Shown here one piece after another: positions 33,730 to 43,143 of a stretch of 64,000 nucleotides of DNA (positions within the stretch are counted from its first letter, which is position 1; each line of letters starts with the position of its first letter). This DNA is from Gemmiger formicilis (GTDB taxonomy: Bacteria; Bacillota; Clostridia; Oscillospirales; Ruminococcaceae). Location of the stretch: contig NZ_JANGCG010000001.1 of assembly GCF_024462815.1 (NCBI RefSeq), positions 186,001 through 250,000 of the forward strand, given 5' to 3'. The notes beneath the pieces were generated by a model. The model worked only from the letters and a program-made list of their open reading frames with translations, searched no databases and had not been told where the DNA came from. Both the position numbers and the translations under genes were made by a program.

Positions 33730-34743
33730 TTAAAGCAGCTCTACGCCTGCGGCCTTGCAGGCCTGCACGGTGGATTCATCCCACAGGCTGACCTGAACCT
33801 CGCCGACGTGAACCTTGCCCAACAGCAGCATACACAGGCGGCTCTGGCCAATGCCGCCGCCCATTGTCAAGGGAAGTGTGCCGTCCAGCAGCATCTTGTG
33901 GAAGGGCAGCTCCTTGCGCTGCGGGCAGCCGGCAGCCTCCAGTTGGCGGCGCAGGGCATCGGCATCCACGCGGATACCCATGCTGGAAAGCTCCAGCGCA
34001 CAGCCCAGCGGCTTATGCCAGAACAGAATATCGCAGTTCAAGGCCCAATCATCGTAGTCGGGGGCGCGGCCATCGTGGGGTTTGCCACTCTTGAGCTTGC
34101 CGCCTATCTGCATAATGCAGATGGTACCGTGCTCCTTGGCAAAGGCATTTTCTCGCTGTTTCGGGGTCAGGTCAGGGTAGGCGTCCTCCAGCTCCTGCGT
34201 GGTGATGAAGGTCACCTCACGGCCCAGACTGATTGCGTTTTTCAGCTCCGGGAACTTCCAGCGCAGCTCGTCAGAGGTTGCACAAACAGCATCCACAATG
34301 TCGCGCACCGTCTCCTTGAGAAATTCCAGCGTGCGCTGGTCGGCAGTGATAACACGCTCCCAGTCCCACTGGTCCACATAAATGCTGTGCAGATTGTCCA
34401 GCTCCTCATCGCGGCGGACGGCGTTCATATCCGTCACAATGCCCTGACCGGGGCGGAAGCCGTACTTGTACAGCGCGTAGCGCTTCCATTTGGCAAGGCT
34501 GTGGACGATTTCGGCCTGCTCGTTCAGGCTGGGCACATCAAAGGCAACCGGGCGCTCTACACCGTTCAGATCATCGTTCAGGCCGCTGCCCTGCATAACA
34601 AACAGGGGCGCGGTGACGCGCTTGAGGTGCAGTGCCATACAGAGCTTTTCCTGAAAAATCGTCTTGATTAGGCCGATGGCCTTCTGGGTGTCATAAAGCC
34701 CCAGCAGGCTTTGGTAGCCTTCGGGAATCGTAATGTTGCTCAT
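33730..34743 (-). CDS. asnA: Aspartate-ammonia ligase
   Basis: Makes asparagine from aspartate, ammonia and ATP; related to class II aspartyl-tRNA synthetases. 337 residues, usual length. Recognisable are the N-terminal YDTQKAIGLIKTIFQEKL, APLFVMQGSGLNDDLNGVERPV in the middle and the C-terminal GGGIGQSRLCMLLLGKVHVGEVQVS, which holds the class II motif 3 Arg. ATG at 34743 follows AAAAGGAG; upstream in-frame codons lie in the end of the ABC exporter gene and were rejected. It is 40 nt downstream of that exporter on the same strand, so may be read with it. Confidence 0.96.
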   Translation of the reverse strand: MSNITIPEGYQSLLGLYDTQKAIGLIKTIFQEKLCMALHLKRVTAPLFVMQGSGLNDDLNGVERPVAFDVPSLNEQAEIVHSLAKWKRYALYKYGFRPGQGIVTDMNAVRRDEELDNLHSIYVDQWDWERVITADQRTLEFLKETVRDIVDAVCATSDELRWKFPELKNAISLGREVTFITTQELEDAYPDLTPKQRENAFAKEHGTICIMQIGGKLKSGKPHDGRAPDYDDWALNCDILFWHKPLGCALELSSMGIRVDADALRRQLEAAGCPQRKELPFHKMLLDGTLPLTMGGGIGQSRLCMLLLGKVHVGEVQVSLWDESTVQACKAAGVELL

Positions 34744-34783
34744 ACTTACATTCTCCTTTTTGTTTTGTACTTTCCCTATATGC

Positions 34784-36541
34784 TTACGCCTTGGCAAACT
34801 GGCTTTCGTACAGCTGCTTATAGAAGCCGCCCTGCGCCAGCAGTTCCTCATGCGTACCGCGCTCAATGATGTTGCCGGCCTTCATCACCAGAATCTGGTC
34901 AGCGTTTTTGATGGTGGACAGACGGTGGGCCACAATAAAGCTCGTGCGGCCCTTCATCAGCTCCTCAAAGGCGTCCTGCACCAGAACCTCGGTGCGGGTA
35001 TCAATGCTGGAGGTTGCCTCATCCAGAATCAGAATCGGCGGGCGGCGCAACATCACACGCGCAATGCAGAGCAGCTGCCGCTGGCCCTGACTGATGTTGC
35101 CGCCGTCCTCCGCCACCTGCGTATCATAGCCATTGGGCATACGGCAGATAAAGCTGTGGGCGCGGGCCTTTTTGGCGGCCTCGATGATTTCCTCGCGGGT
35201 GGCGTCCGGCTTACCGTAGGCGATATTTTCGGCAATCGTACCGGCCTTCAGCCACGTTTCCTGCAGCACCATGCCCAGATTGGCGCGCAGGCTGTCGCGG
35301 GTCACCTCGTCAATGGGATGGCCGTCCACCCGCAGTGTGCCGCCGTTGATTTCATAGAACCGCATCAGCAGATTGACCAGCGTGGTCTTACCACAGCCGG
35401 TGGGGCCAACCAACGCAATCCGCTGGCCCGGCATAACCTTCAGATTCATATCCTCAATCAGTGGCACATCGTCCATGTAGCGGAATTTCACATGGTCAAA
35501 CTCCACGCTGCCGGCACCATGGGGCAGGGCAATAGCCCCCGGGGCATCGGGTGTAATGGGGGTCTCGTCAATCAGGTCAAACACCCGCTGTGCGCAGGCC
35601 AGCGCGTTCTGCAGCTCGGTCATAACGCCGGAAATATCATTGAAGGGCTTTGTATACTGGTTGGCATAGTTCAGAAAGACCGACAGCTGACCAACCGTAA
35701 TGCCGCCCGCAATCGCAACAAAGGCGCCCAGCACGCCCACCGCGGCATAGACCAATGCATTCACAAAGCGGGTGCAGGGGTTTGTCAGGGAAGAAAAGAA
35801 AATGGCACGAACGCCACATTTCTGCAAATCAAGATTGATTTTGTCAAAGCGCTCTTCGGCTCGGCGCTCATAGCCGAAGGCGCGGACAAGGTGTTCGTTG
35901 CCGACCAGTTCCTCCACAAGGCTGGTCATTTCGGCACGGGTCTCGCTCTGCACCTTGAACATCGAATAGGTGTGTGTCGCAATGAAACGCGCCACAAAGA
36001 TGGACAGCGGGGTGAGTGCAACAACCACCAGTGCAATGCGCCAATCAATGGCTAGCATAACGCCAAGTGTGCCTAAAATCGTCAGCACGCCGGTGAACAG
36101 CTGGGTAAAGCCCATCAGCAGGCCGTCACTGAACTGCTCCACATCGGTGGTAATACGGCTGATGGCGTCACCGGGGCGGTGCGCGTCCATATACTTCAGC
36201 GGCAGAAGCTCCAGCTGCTCAAAGGCCCTGACGCGCATATCCCGCACCACCTGAAAGGTAATGCGGTTGTTTACCACATTCATAAGCCACTGGGCCACGG
36301 CAGTGCAGAGAATCGTGCCAGCAATCTCCAGTGCCAGCTTGCCAAGCCCTGCAAAGTCCACTGCACCGGGGCCGAGAATCATATCCACGGCATCGCCGGT
36401 CAGCACAGGAGCCAGCAGGGTAGTCACCACGGTAATCAGTGCCAGAATCAGCGTCAGGATGACTAGTGGCGTGTACGGGCGTATCAGCTGCAAAACGCGG
36501 CGGATGGTATTCTGATTGCTTTTCTTGTTTTGCTTGCTCAT
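34784..36541 (-). CDS. ABC exporter, subunit 2 (permease-ATPase)
   Basis: 585 residues: six transmembrane helices (about 30-320) fused to an ATPase. Walker A GPTGCGKTT, signature ISQGQRQLLCIARVML and Walker B ILILDEATSS with an intact catalytic Glu are present. The signature reads SQGQ rather than SGGQ, normal for this exporter group. It overlaps the upstream half-transporter by 4 nt (ATGA), and that partner has a degenerate ATPase site, so the two form an asymmetric heterodimer of the MsbA/LmrCD/TM287-288 type. Substrate (drug, lipid or peptide) is unknown. Confidence 0.92.
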   Translation of the reverse strand: MSKQNKKSNQNTIRRVLQLIRPYTPLVILTLILALITVVTTLLAPVLTGDAVDMILGPGAVDFAGLGKLALEIAGTILCTAVAQWLMNVVNNRITFQVVRDMRVRAFEQLELLPLKYMDAHRPGDAISRITTDVEQFSDGLLMGFTQLFTGVLTILGTLGVMLAIDWRIALVVVALTPLSIFVARFIATHTYSMFKVQSETRAEMTSLVEELVGNEHLVRAFGYERRAEERFDKINLDLQKCGVRAIFFSSLTNPCTRFVNALVYAAVGVLGAFVAIAGGITVGQLSVFLNYANQYTKPFNDISGVMTELQNALACAQRVFDLIDETPITPDAPGAIALPHGAGSVEFDHVKFRYMDDVPLIEDMNLKVMPGQRIALVGPTGCGKTTLVNLLMRFYEINGGTLRVDGHPIDEVTRDSLRANLGMVLQETWLKAGTIAENIAYGKPDATREEIIEAAKKARAHSFICRMPNGYDTQVAEDGGNISQGQRQLLCIARVMLRRPPILILDEATSSIDTRTEVLVQDAFEELMKGRTSFIVAHRLSTIKNADQILVMKAGNIIERGTHEELLAQGGFYKQLYESQFAKA

Positions 36542-38274
36542 AGCGTTTTTGCCACCTCCTCCTTGCTCAGCTGACTCAGGCAGATTTCCTTATAGACCTC
36601 ACAGCTGTGCAGCAGCTCGGCGTGGGGTGCATCACCCACCAGACGGCCGTCGTCCAACACCAAAATGTGGTCTGCACGCTGCACACTGGCTGCACGCTGG
36701 GAGACGATGAACACTGTCATACCCTGCGTTTTTTCCTTGATGGCTTTGCGCAGGGCGGCATCTGTTGCGAAATCCAGCGCCGAGGCGCTGTCATCGAGAA
36801 TCAGTATCCGCGGCTTGGGCACAAGTGCGCGGGCAATCGTCAGACGCTGGCGCTGACCGCCGGAGAAGTTGCGCCCTGCGGTTTCGACCGGGGCGTCCAG
36901 CATACCCGGCTTCCCGCGGACGAACTCTGCCGCCTGTGCAATTTCCAGAGCCTGCCAGATTTCCTCATCCGTGGCGCCGGGGGCGGCCCACTGCATATTA
37001 TCGCGAATCGTCCCAGTGAACAGCACTGCCTGCTGTGGTACAATGCCGACCAGCCCACGCAGCTGTGCAAAGCTGTACTGCTTTACATCATGGTCAAACA
37101 GCGTAACGCCGCCGTTGTCGGCATCATAAAAGCGGCAGATCAAATCAATCAGCGTTGACTTGCCGCTGCCTGTGCCGCCGATAATGCCGATGGTCTCGCC
37201 GGTTCTGGCCGTAAAGCTGATATCCGTCAGGCTGGGTGCGGCGGCGCCGCGGTAGGTGAAGGTTACGTTGTCAAAGCAAACGGCATTTTCCGCGTCTGCT
37301 GCGAGCTCTGCTGTGCCGGGGTCTGTCATGGTGGAATGGGTGTTCAGAATTTCATTGACACGCATACCGCTGGCCAGTGCGCGTGTGACAGAGACCACAA
37401 GGTCTGCCAGACGAAGCAGGTTGACAAGAATCTGGCTCATATAATTGATGAGCGCGATAATCTCGCCCTGCGTCAGCGTACCGTTATTGACCTCACTGCC
37501 GCCGCGCAGCAGCAGGGCAATAACGCCCAGATTGACAACCAGATAGGTCAGGGGATTCATCAGGGCCGAGATACGCCCGGCGGAAATCTGAATCTTTTTC
37601 AGGTGGTCATTCGTCTCCACAAAGGCCGCCAGCTCATCCGCCTGACGGGCGAAGGCACGCACCACGCGGGCACCCACGTAGTTTTCGCGGGTCAGCAGGG
37701 TCACACGGTCCATGCCGTTCTGGGCCTCATGGTAGATGGGCACGGTCAGACGCATAATGCCCCAGATGATGAGCGATATCACAACCGTCACCAGCACAAA
37801 GAGCAGCGTCAGCTTCGGGCTGATGGAGAACGCCATGATGAGCGCACCCAGCACAATGAATGGGCTGCGCAGCAGCAGACGTAGCGTCAGGTTTACGCCG
37901 TTCTGCACCTGATTGATGTCACTGGTCATACGCGTAACCAGCGTCGGGGTGCCGATACCGTCCAGCTCGCTGTAGCTCAGCGTATCGATATGGCGGTACA
38001 AATCCTTTCGCAAGGCCGTGCCGAAGCCCAGCGCCGCCGTGGCCGAGAACCACTGTGCTGTCAGGCTGCTGGCCAGACCGACTGCCGCCAGCAGCACCAG
38101 CAGGCCGCATCGCGTCCAGATGAAGGTCGCATCACCGTTTTTGATTCCGGTGTCGATGATACTGGCAATGACCAGCGGCACGAACAGCTCAAAACAGGCT
38201 TCCAGCATTTTGAACAGCGGTGCAAGAAGGGCTTGCTTTTCGTAACCCTTGATGTAGCGCATCAATTTGTGCAT
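36538..38274 (-). CDS. ABC exporter, subunit 1 (degenerate ATPase site)
   Basis: 578 residues with the same six-helix plus ATPase plan. Walker A GGTGSGKST and signature FSGGQRQRLTIARAL are intact, but Walker B reads ILILDDSASALD, with Asp where the catalytic Glu should be. This is the hallmark of the non-hydrolysing site in heterodimeric exporters and fits the intact site in the partner gene. ATG at 38274 follows AGAGGTGG at good distance; a GTG three codons upstream overlaps the ribosome site and was rejected. Expressed from a divergent promoter at 38314-38342. Confidence 0.92.
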   Translation of the reverse strand: MHKLMRYIKGYEKQALLAPLFKMLEACFELFVPLVIASIIDTGIKNGDATFIWTRCGLLVLLAAVGLASSLTAQWFSATAALGFGTALRKDLYRHIDTLSYSELDGIGTPTLVTRMTSDINQVQNGVNLTLRLLLRSPFIVLGALIMAFSISPKLTLLFVLVTVVISLIIWGIMRLTVPIYHEAQNGMDRVTLLTRENYVGARVVRAFARQADELAAFVETNDHLKKIQISAGRISALMNPLTYLVVNLGVIALLLRGGSEVNNGTLTQGEIIALINYMSQILVNLLRLADLVVSVTRALASGMRVNEILNTHSTMTDPGTAELAADAENAVCFDNVTFTYRGAAAPSLTDISFTARTGETIGIIGGTGSGKSTLIDLICRFYDADNGGVTLFDHDVKQYSFAQLRGLVGIVPQQAVLFTGTIRDNMQWAAPGATDEEIWQALEIAQAAEFVRGKPGMLDAPVETAGRNFSGGQRQRLTIARALVPKPRILILDDSASALDFATDAALRKAIKEKTQGMTVFIVSQRAASVQRADHILVLDDGRLVGDAPHAELLHSCEVYKEICLSQLSKEEVAKTL

Positions 38275-38313
38275 TGAAACCACCTCTGAAAGAGAAAATT
38301 GTGTAACTGGTTT

Positions 38314-38342
38314 ATTATACCACCATTTTACTGATTTGTCAT
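38314..38342 (-). promoter_or_regulatory. Promoter of the ABC exporter operon
   Basis: On the minus strand, ATGACA (plus 38337-38342) and TATAAT (plus 38314-38319), 17-nt spacer, extended -10 TGG. Confidence 0.75.
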
Positions 38343-38426
38343 TGCAGAATCCGCCCGATTTCGATGATTATTTATCTGCCTGGCGTCTATACTTTCATTG
38401 GGCACTTCACAGAGGAGGAAATGCGG

Positions 38427-40700
38427 ATGTTCTGGTTCTATCAATATAAAGGTTTTTCCCATACGGCGGCGCATACCGTACACACAGCGCTCGTGTTGGC
38501 GGGGCAGCAGGGCTGCAGTCAGGCCGACACCGGCCACCTGTTGCTGGCGCTGGTACAGACAGCGCGGGGCACTGCGGCGGATTTTCTGCGCCGCAAGCGG
38601 GTGACCGCCGCCTCGCTGGCAGACTGCCGGGCCGAGCGCCCGGTGGGCAGTCCACGAAGGCTGCACCGGCAGGATATTGCCCCGGAGCTGTGTAAGGCAA
38701 TGGAATTTGCGGTACTGGGCGCGCACGCCGCCAGCGCGGCCAGGGCTGAAAATGAGCATCTGCTCTGCGCCATATTGGAGGATTCTGCCTGCACGGCAAG
38801 CCGCTGGATGGCGTCCCTTGGCGTGGAGCTGCCGCAGGCAGCGCGGGAGTGCCGCCAGCTTTCGGGCCAACAGGTGCTGCCCGCACAGCCGCGTATGTCG
38901 ACCAGCCGCAGCGGCCGCCCCAGCGAAAAATACGGCCGTGACCTCACCCGCCTTGCGCAGGAGGGGCGGCTGGACCCGGTGCTCTGCCGGGAGGAGGAGC
39001 TGGAACGCATGGTGGAAATCCTGTGCCGCCGCCAGAAGAACAACCCCTGCCTGCTGGGGGAGCCGGGTGTCGGCAAATCCGCCCTTGCCGAAGCGCTGGC
39101 GCAGCGGATAGCCTCCGGGCAGATAACGCCCGCCCTGCGCGGCAAGCGGGTGCTGGCGCTGGATATGGCCTCTATGGTGGCGGGCACCAAGTACCGCGGC
39201 GATTTTGAGGAGCGCTTCAAGAATCTGTTGGAGGAGCTCTACCGGGACCGTTCGACGATTCTGTTCATTGATGAAATTCATATCATTACCGGGGCCGGTG
39301 CGGCAGAGGGGGCCATTGACGCCGCCAGCATCCTGAAGCCGATGCTGGCCCGTGGGGAAATCCAGCTTATCGGCGCAACCACGCCGGAGGAGTACCGCAA
39401 GACCATCCAGAAGGATTCTGCACTGGAACGCCGCTTCGGCAAGGTGATGGTGGAGGAGCCGACCCCGGCGAATACCGAGGCTATCCTGAACGGCCTGATG
39501 CCGCGCTATGAGCGCTACCACGGTGTTTCGATTCCGCCGCAGGCCATCCATGCCGCTGTGGAGCTCAGTGTGCGGTATCTGCCGGGGCGCTATCTGCCCG
39601 ACAAGGCCATTGACCTGCTGGATGAAGCCGCCGCGGCCTGCCGCATTGCCGAAAAAGGCAGTGAGAAAAAGGCATTGACCCCTGCCGATATCGCCCACGT
39701 TGTCAGCAAGGCCAGCGGCGTGCCCGCAGAACGTGTGGGGGAGGCCGAGCGCGAACGGTTGGCGCAGCTGGAGGAACGTCTCAGTGCGGAGGTTATCGGT
39801 CAGCCGCGGGCGGTGGCCGCTGTGGCGTCTGCCATCCGCCGCAGCCGTACCGGCCTGCGGGAAACCGGGCGACCCATCGGGGCCATGCTCTTTCTGGGGC
39901 CTACCGGCGTAGGCAAAACCCAGCTGGCCCGCACACTGGCAAAATGCTGGTTCGGCAGCGAGAAGGCCCTGCTGCGGTTTGATATGTCCGAATATATGGA
40001 GCGCCACACCGTGGCACGGCTTATCGGTGCGCCGCCGGGGTATGTGGGCCATGACGAGGGCGGCCAGCTTACCGAGGCCGTGCGCCGCCGCCCCTACAGC
40101 GTTGTGCTGTTTGACGAAATCGAGAAGGCGCACGGGGACATCCAGAATCTGCTTCTGCAGATTTTAGAGGACGGCAGCCTGACCGATGCACAGGGGCGCA
40201 GGGCAGACTTTTCCAACACCATCATCCTGCTTACCTCCAATCTGGGGGCACGGTGTCTCGCCGGGCAGACAGCGCCGCTGGGCTTCGGTGCTGTTGCGGC
40301 CGAAAACAAGCGCCGCGGCCAGCAGGCCATACAAGAGGCAAAGGAGTTTTTCCGTCCCGAGCTGATGGGCCGCCTTGATGAGGTTGTCCTGTTTGATCCG
40401 CTGGGCCCGGCACAGCTTACCGGCATTGCCGACCGTCTGCTGTGTGAGCTGGAGGAGCGCGCCGCACGGCAGGGCTACACACTGCGCCATACCCCCGCCG
40501 CCGCCAAAGCGCTTGCGGGGGAGAAGGTGCCGCCATACGGTGCACGGGAGCTGCGGCGCACGGTCAGCCGCGCCGTAGAACAGGCCCTTGCTGACCGTAT
40601 TGCAGCCGGGACAGCTCATCCCGGTACAGCCTACACTGCCGATGCCGCGCCCGACGGCAGTATCATACTGACGCAGGATACGTTGGCTGCCTGCGTATAA
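38427..40700 (+). CDS. ClpA-like AAA+ unfoldase
   Basis: 757 residues: an N-terminal Clp_N-type helical domain (about 1-150), AAA1 with Walker A GEPGVGKS (about 210) and FIDEIH, and AAA2 with Walker A GPTGVGKT (about 490) and LFDEIEKAH. The stretch after [10 protein letters not shown] goes straight to [14 protein letters not shown], so the middle coiled coil of ClpC and ClpB is absent, as in ClpA (758 residues in E. coli). An LGF tripeptide in the AAA2 loop ([14 protein letters not shown]) could dock on ClpP. It therefore probably feeds substrates to ClpP. ATG at 38427 has AGGAGG 8 nt upstream and is preferred over the ATG at 38421, only 2 nt from it. No clpS or clpP is beside it. Confidence 0.85.
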   Translation: MFWFYQYKGFSHTAAHTVHTALVLAGQQGCSQADTGHLLLALVQTARGTAADFLRRKRVTAASLADCRAERPVGSPRRLHRQDIAPELCKAMEFAVLGAHAASAARAENEHLLCAILEDSACTASRWMASLGVELPQAARECRQLSGQQVLPAQPRMSTSRSGRPSEKYGRDLTRLAQEGRLDPVLCREEELERMVEILCRRQKNNPCLLGEPGVGKSALAEALAQRIASGQITPALRGKRVLALDMASMVAGTKYRGDFEERFKNLLEELYRDRSTILFIDEIHIITGAGAAEGAIDAASILKPMLARGEIQLIGATTPEEYRKTIQKDSALERRFGKVMVEEPTPANTEAILNGLMPRYERYHGVSIPPQAIHAAVELSVRYLPGRYLPDKAIDLLDEAAAACRIAEKGSEKKALTPADIAHVVSKASGVPAERVGEAERERLAQLEERLSAEVIGQPRAVAAVASAIRRSRTGLRETGRPIGAMLFLGPTGVGKTQLARTLAKCWFGSEKALLRFDMSEYMERHTVARLIGAPPGYVGHDEGGQLTEAVRRRPYSVVLFDEIEKAHGDIQNLLLQILEDGSLTDAQGRRADFSNTIILLTSNLGARCLAGQTAPLGFGAVAAENKRRGQQAIQEAKEFFRPELMGRLDEVVLFDPLGPAQLTGIADRLLCELEERAARQGYTLRHTPAAAKALAGEKVPPYGARELRRTVSRAVEQALADRIAAGTAHPGTAYTADAAPDGSIILTQDTLAACV

Positions 40701-40701
40701 A

Positions 40702-40742
40702 AAACAGGGCGTTCACCCAATGGCGAACGCCCTGTTCTTGTT
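40702..40742. terminator. Bidirectional terminator between clpA-like and FTR-like genes
   Basis: AACAGGGCGTTC and GAACGCCCTGTT form a perfect stem, preceded by A-rich and followed by T-rich sequence, so it serves both convergent genes. Confidence 0.88.
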
Positions 40743-40747
40743 GTTGT

Positions 40748-40951
40748 TCAGTCCTTCACGTACAGACCGCAATGGCAGGGGCCGTGATAGTCAGGGTCGG
40801 CCAGCTGCTCCTTGAACTCCTTGCAGATGCAGATATTTTCCGGAATATGCTGCAGACGACAGGGGCAATAGCCGCCTGTGCGCTTGAGCCCCTCACGGAT
40901 GTTCCGGACGATTTCTTCATCGGGGTTCAGGTGAAATTTCGGCTTGTCCAT
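40748..40951 (-). CDS. Small ferredoxin:thioredoxin-reductase catalytic-like protein
   Basis: 67 residues with the cysteine pattern of the FTR catalytic chain: YCPCRLQ, ICICKEF and GPCHCGLY. In the full enzyme these six Cys plus one more hold a 4Fe-4S cluster beside a redox disulfide. This version is shorter than plant FTR beta (about 110 residues) because the N-terminus is reduced. It follows pyrI by 14 nt, so is probably in the pyrimidine operon. Small proteins of this kind are widespread in anaerobes and their partner is usually unknown. Confidence 0.8.
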   Translation of the reverse strand: MDKPKFHLNPDEEIVRNIREGLKRTGGYCPCRLQHIPENICICKEFKEQLADPDYHGPCHCGLYVKD

Positions 40952-40965
40952 AGTGTTTACCTCGT

Positions 40966-41394
40966 TTACGGCTTGACGCGGAACTCCTGCTCGCAGTAAA
41001 TGCAGCGATAGCGGCCGCTGTGCGTCAGAGCAAAGATGTGGTCGCAGCCCTCCTCAATGGAGGTGATGCAGCGCGGGTTGGTGCACTTGATAACGTTGAC
41101 CAGGCGTTTGGGCTGGTCCGGGTGCTTCTTTTCTGCCACCTTGCCGTCCTTGATGACGGTGATGGAGATTTTGGGGTCAACGTAGGCAAGAATGTCAAAG
41201 CTCAGTCCGCTTACGTCGCCCTCAATCTTTATTATGTCCTTTTTTCCGTCCTTCTGGCTGCGGACGTTCTGCAAAAGGGCCACGCTGGCGTTGGAAAGCT
41301 TTTCCAGCTCCATCATATGGTAAAGCGCCAGACCGGTGCCTGCGGTGATATGGTCAATGACCACGCCGTTCTGAATCTCATCAACCTTCAACAT
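40966..41394 (-). CDS. pyrI: Aspartate carbamoyltransferase regulatory subunit
   Basis: 142 residues. The allosteric nucleotide-binding domain ([20 protein letters not shown] onward) precedes a C-terminal zinc domain with CTNPRC and CIYC, whose four Cys bind the structural zinc at the contact with PyrB. It mediates CTP inhibition and ATP activation of the first committed step of pyrimidine synthesis. It overlaps pyrB by 14 nt, so translation is probably coupled. Confidence 0.96.
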   Translation of the reverse strand: MLKVDEIQNGVVIDHITAGTGLALYHMMELEKLSNASVALLQNVRSQKDGKKDIIKIEGDVSGLSFDILAYVDPKISITVIKDGKVAEKKHPDQPKRLVNVIKCTNPRCITSIEEGCDHIFALTHSGRYRCIYCEQEFRVKP

Positions 41395-42334
41395 TGAACG
41401 CTACCTCCCCGGTCTTGGGGTCCTTCAGACCCAGCAAAGTCATAATCAGTGCCATACGCATATAAACGCCGTTCTGCACCTGATCAAAATAGGCGGCACG
41501 CGGGTCATCATCCACGTCCAGCGTGATTTCGTTCACACGCGGCAGGGGATGCAGCACCGGCATATCGGCGGGGGCCAGTGCCAGCTTTTCCTTGGTCAGC
41601 ACGTAGCTGTTCTTCAGGCGGATGTAGTCCTCCTCATTGAAGAAGCGCTCCTGCTGCACGCGGGTCATATACAGCACATCCAGCTCCGGCAGAGCCTCCT
41701 CCATGCTGCGGGTCTCCACGTAGGGAATGTTGTTGGGCTCAAGGATTTCCTTGATGATGTAATCCGGCACACGCAGCTCCTCGGGTGAGATAAGCACGAA
41801 CTTCATACCGGGCAGGCGGGACAGGCTCTTGATAAGGCTGTGCACCGTGCGGCCGAATTTCAAATCGCCGCAGAAGCCAATGGTCAGGTGATCCAGATGC
41901 CCCTTGCGCTGGCGGATGGTCATCATATCCAGCAGCGTCTGGGAGGGGTGGCTGTGACCGCCGTCACCGGCGTTGATAACCGGAATCCGGCTGTAGCGGG
42001 ACGCACGCAGCGGGGCACCCTCCTTGGGGTGACGCATAGCGGCAATGTCCGCCACACAGCTGATTACGCGGATTGTATCAGCAACGGTCTCGCCCTTTGA
42101 CGCGCTGGAAACGCCCGCATCGGGAAATCCCAGCACCTGACCGCCCAGGTTCAGCATAGCGGCCTCAAAGGAAAGGCGGGTGCGGGTGCTTGGTTCATAG
42201 AACAGTGTTGCCAGCCGTTTGCGGGCGGCAACATCCTTGTAGGCGGCCGGGTCATCGTGGATACGGTCGGCAAGGTCCATCAGGCTGAGCGTTTCTTCCA
42301 GCGTAAAGTCCGCCGGATCAATCAAATGTCTCAT
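41381..42334 (-). CDS. pyrB: Aspartate carbamoyltransferase catalytic subunit
   Basis: Joins carbamoyl phosphate and aspartate to carbamoyl aspartate. 317 residues. [13 protein letters not shown] (about 48-60) binds carbamoyl phosphate; [17 protein letters not shown] and HPLPRVNEI are further active-site stretches. ATG at 42334 is preferred over an upstream TTG because AAGGGGA lies 7 nt before it. A GntR/UTRA regulator ends 56 nt upstream on the same strand, and pyrI overlaps downstream. I saw no PyrR-type attenuator in the short leader. Confidence 0.97.
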   Translation of the reverse strand: MRHLIDPADFTLEETLSLMDLADRIHDDPAAYKDVAARKRLATLFYEPSTRTRLSFEAAMLNLGGQVLGFPDAGVSSASKGETVADTIRVISCVADIAAMRHPKEGAPLRASRYSRIPVINAGDGGHSHPSQTLLDMMTIRQRKGHLDHLTIGFCGDLKFGRTVHSLIKSLSRLPGMKFVLISPEELRVPDYIIKEILEPNNIPYVETRSMEEALPELDVLYMTRVQQERFFNEEDYIRLKNSYVLTKEKLALAPADMPVLHPLPRVNEITLDVDDDPRAAYFDQVQNGVYMRMALIMTLLGLKDPKTGEVAFNVEG

Positions 42335-42390
42335 ACACAATCCCCTTTGTTTAACACTCTATATTTCAAACAGCCATAGGCCGTTCAAAA

Positions 42391-43143
42391 TCAAAACAAT
42401 TTGCGCACCATCGTAAAGTCAAAGAAATCCGTGTAGCAGGTCTGGCAGCAAAGCACCGGCTTGCAGGTGCGGGAATAGCAGATTTCATCCAGCTGCAAAA
42501 GCGCCTGTTCCGGCTTCAGCCCCAGCTGCCGCCGGATGGCCGGGGTGCCCTGCACCGCGTGGACGGTTGTGAGCGTCTCGGTCACTTCCACATGGCAATA
42601 CTGCTCTGCAATCTCAAAAATCGGGCGGGTAAAGTCGATGCTGTCAAGCCGCCTGCCGCCGAGCAAATCCAGCGGCAGAATATCGGTGCAGAAGAGCACC
42701 GGCGTTTCATCCGCCAGCACGCGGCGACGGATTACGGCCAGCGTGTGCTCCTTTGCAGGGTCAAGGCCCAGCCTTTCCACCAGCTCCGGCGTTGCGGTCT
42801 CCCGCGTGACCATCAAGTTATCGCTGTGGGGCACACGGCCCGCCGCACGGATCATGCGGTTGAATTCCAGCTTCTGGTCCATGCGGTTCTCGACCTTGAG
42901 CACATCGCGGTTGACCAGCGTGCCGATGCCACGCACGCGCTCCAGATAGCCGTCGCGCTCCAGCTCGCTCAGGGCATCGCGCACCACGGTGCGGCTAACG
43001 CCCAGCACCTCGGTCAGCTCCAGCTCACTGGGCAGCTGCGCCGCCCTTGCATACAGGCCGGTGCGCAGCTCCTCCAGAAGGCGCTGTGCGGTCTGCTGGC
43101 TGCGCAGCTCGCCGCCAAGGCGGTTTTCCGTCGTTTTATTCAT
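42391..43143 (-). CDS. GntR-family regulator with UTRA domain
   Basis: 250 residues. The N-terminal winged helix reads LPSELELTEVLGVSRTVVRDALSELERDGYLERVRGIGTLV, and the rest is the UTRA ligand domain (FTRPIFEIAEQYCHVEVTETLTTVHA). UTRA proteins sense small metabolites, often sugars, amino acids or nucleosides. It lies between nth and pyrB on the same strand, overlapping nth by 8 nt, so might control the pyrimidine genes, but that is only inference from position. ATG at 43143 (site AAAGGA) was chosen; a longer frame upstream runs inside nth and has no ribosome site. Confidence 0.88.
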   Translation of the reverse strand: MNKTTENRLGGELRSQQTAQRLLEELRTGLYARAAQLPSELELTEVLGVSRTVVRDALSELERDGYLERVRGIGTLVNRDVLKVENRMDQKLEFNRMIRAAGRVPHSDNLMVTRETATPELVERLGLDPAKEHTLAVIRRRVLADETPVLFCTDILPLDLLGGRRLDSIDFTRPIFEIAEQYCHVEVTETLTTVHAVQGTPAIRRQLGLKPEQALLQLDEICYSRTCKPVLCCQTCYTDFFDFTMVRKLF

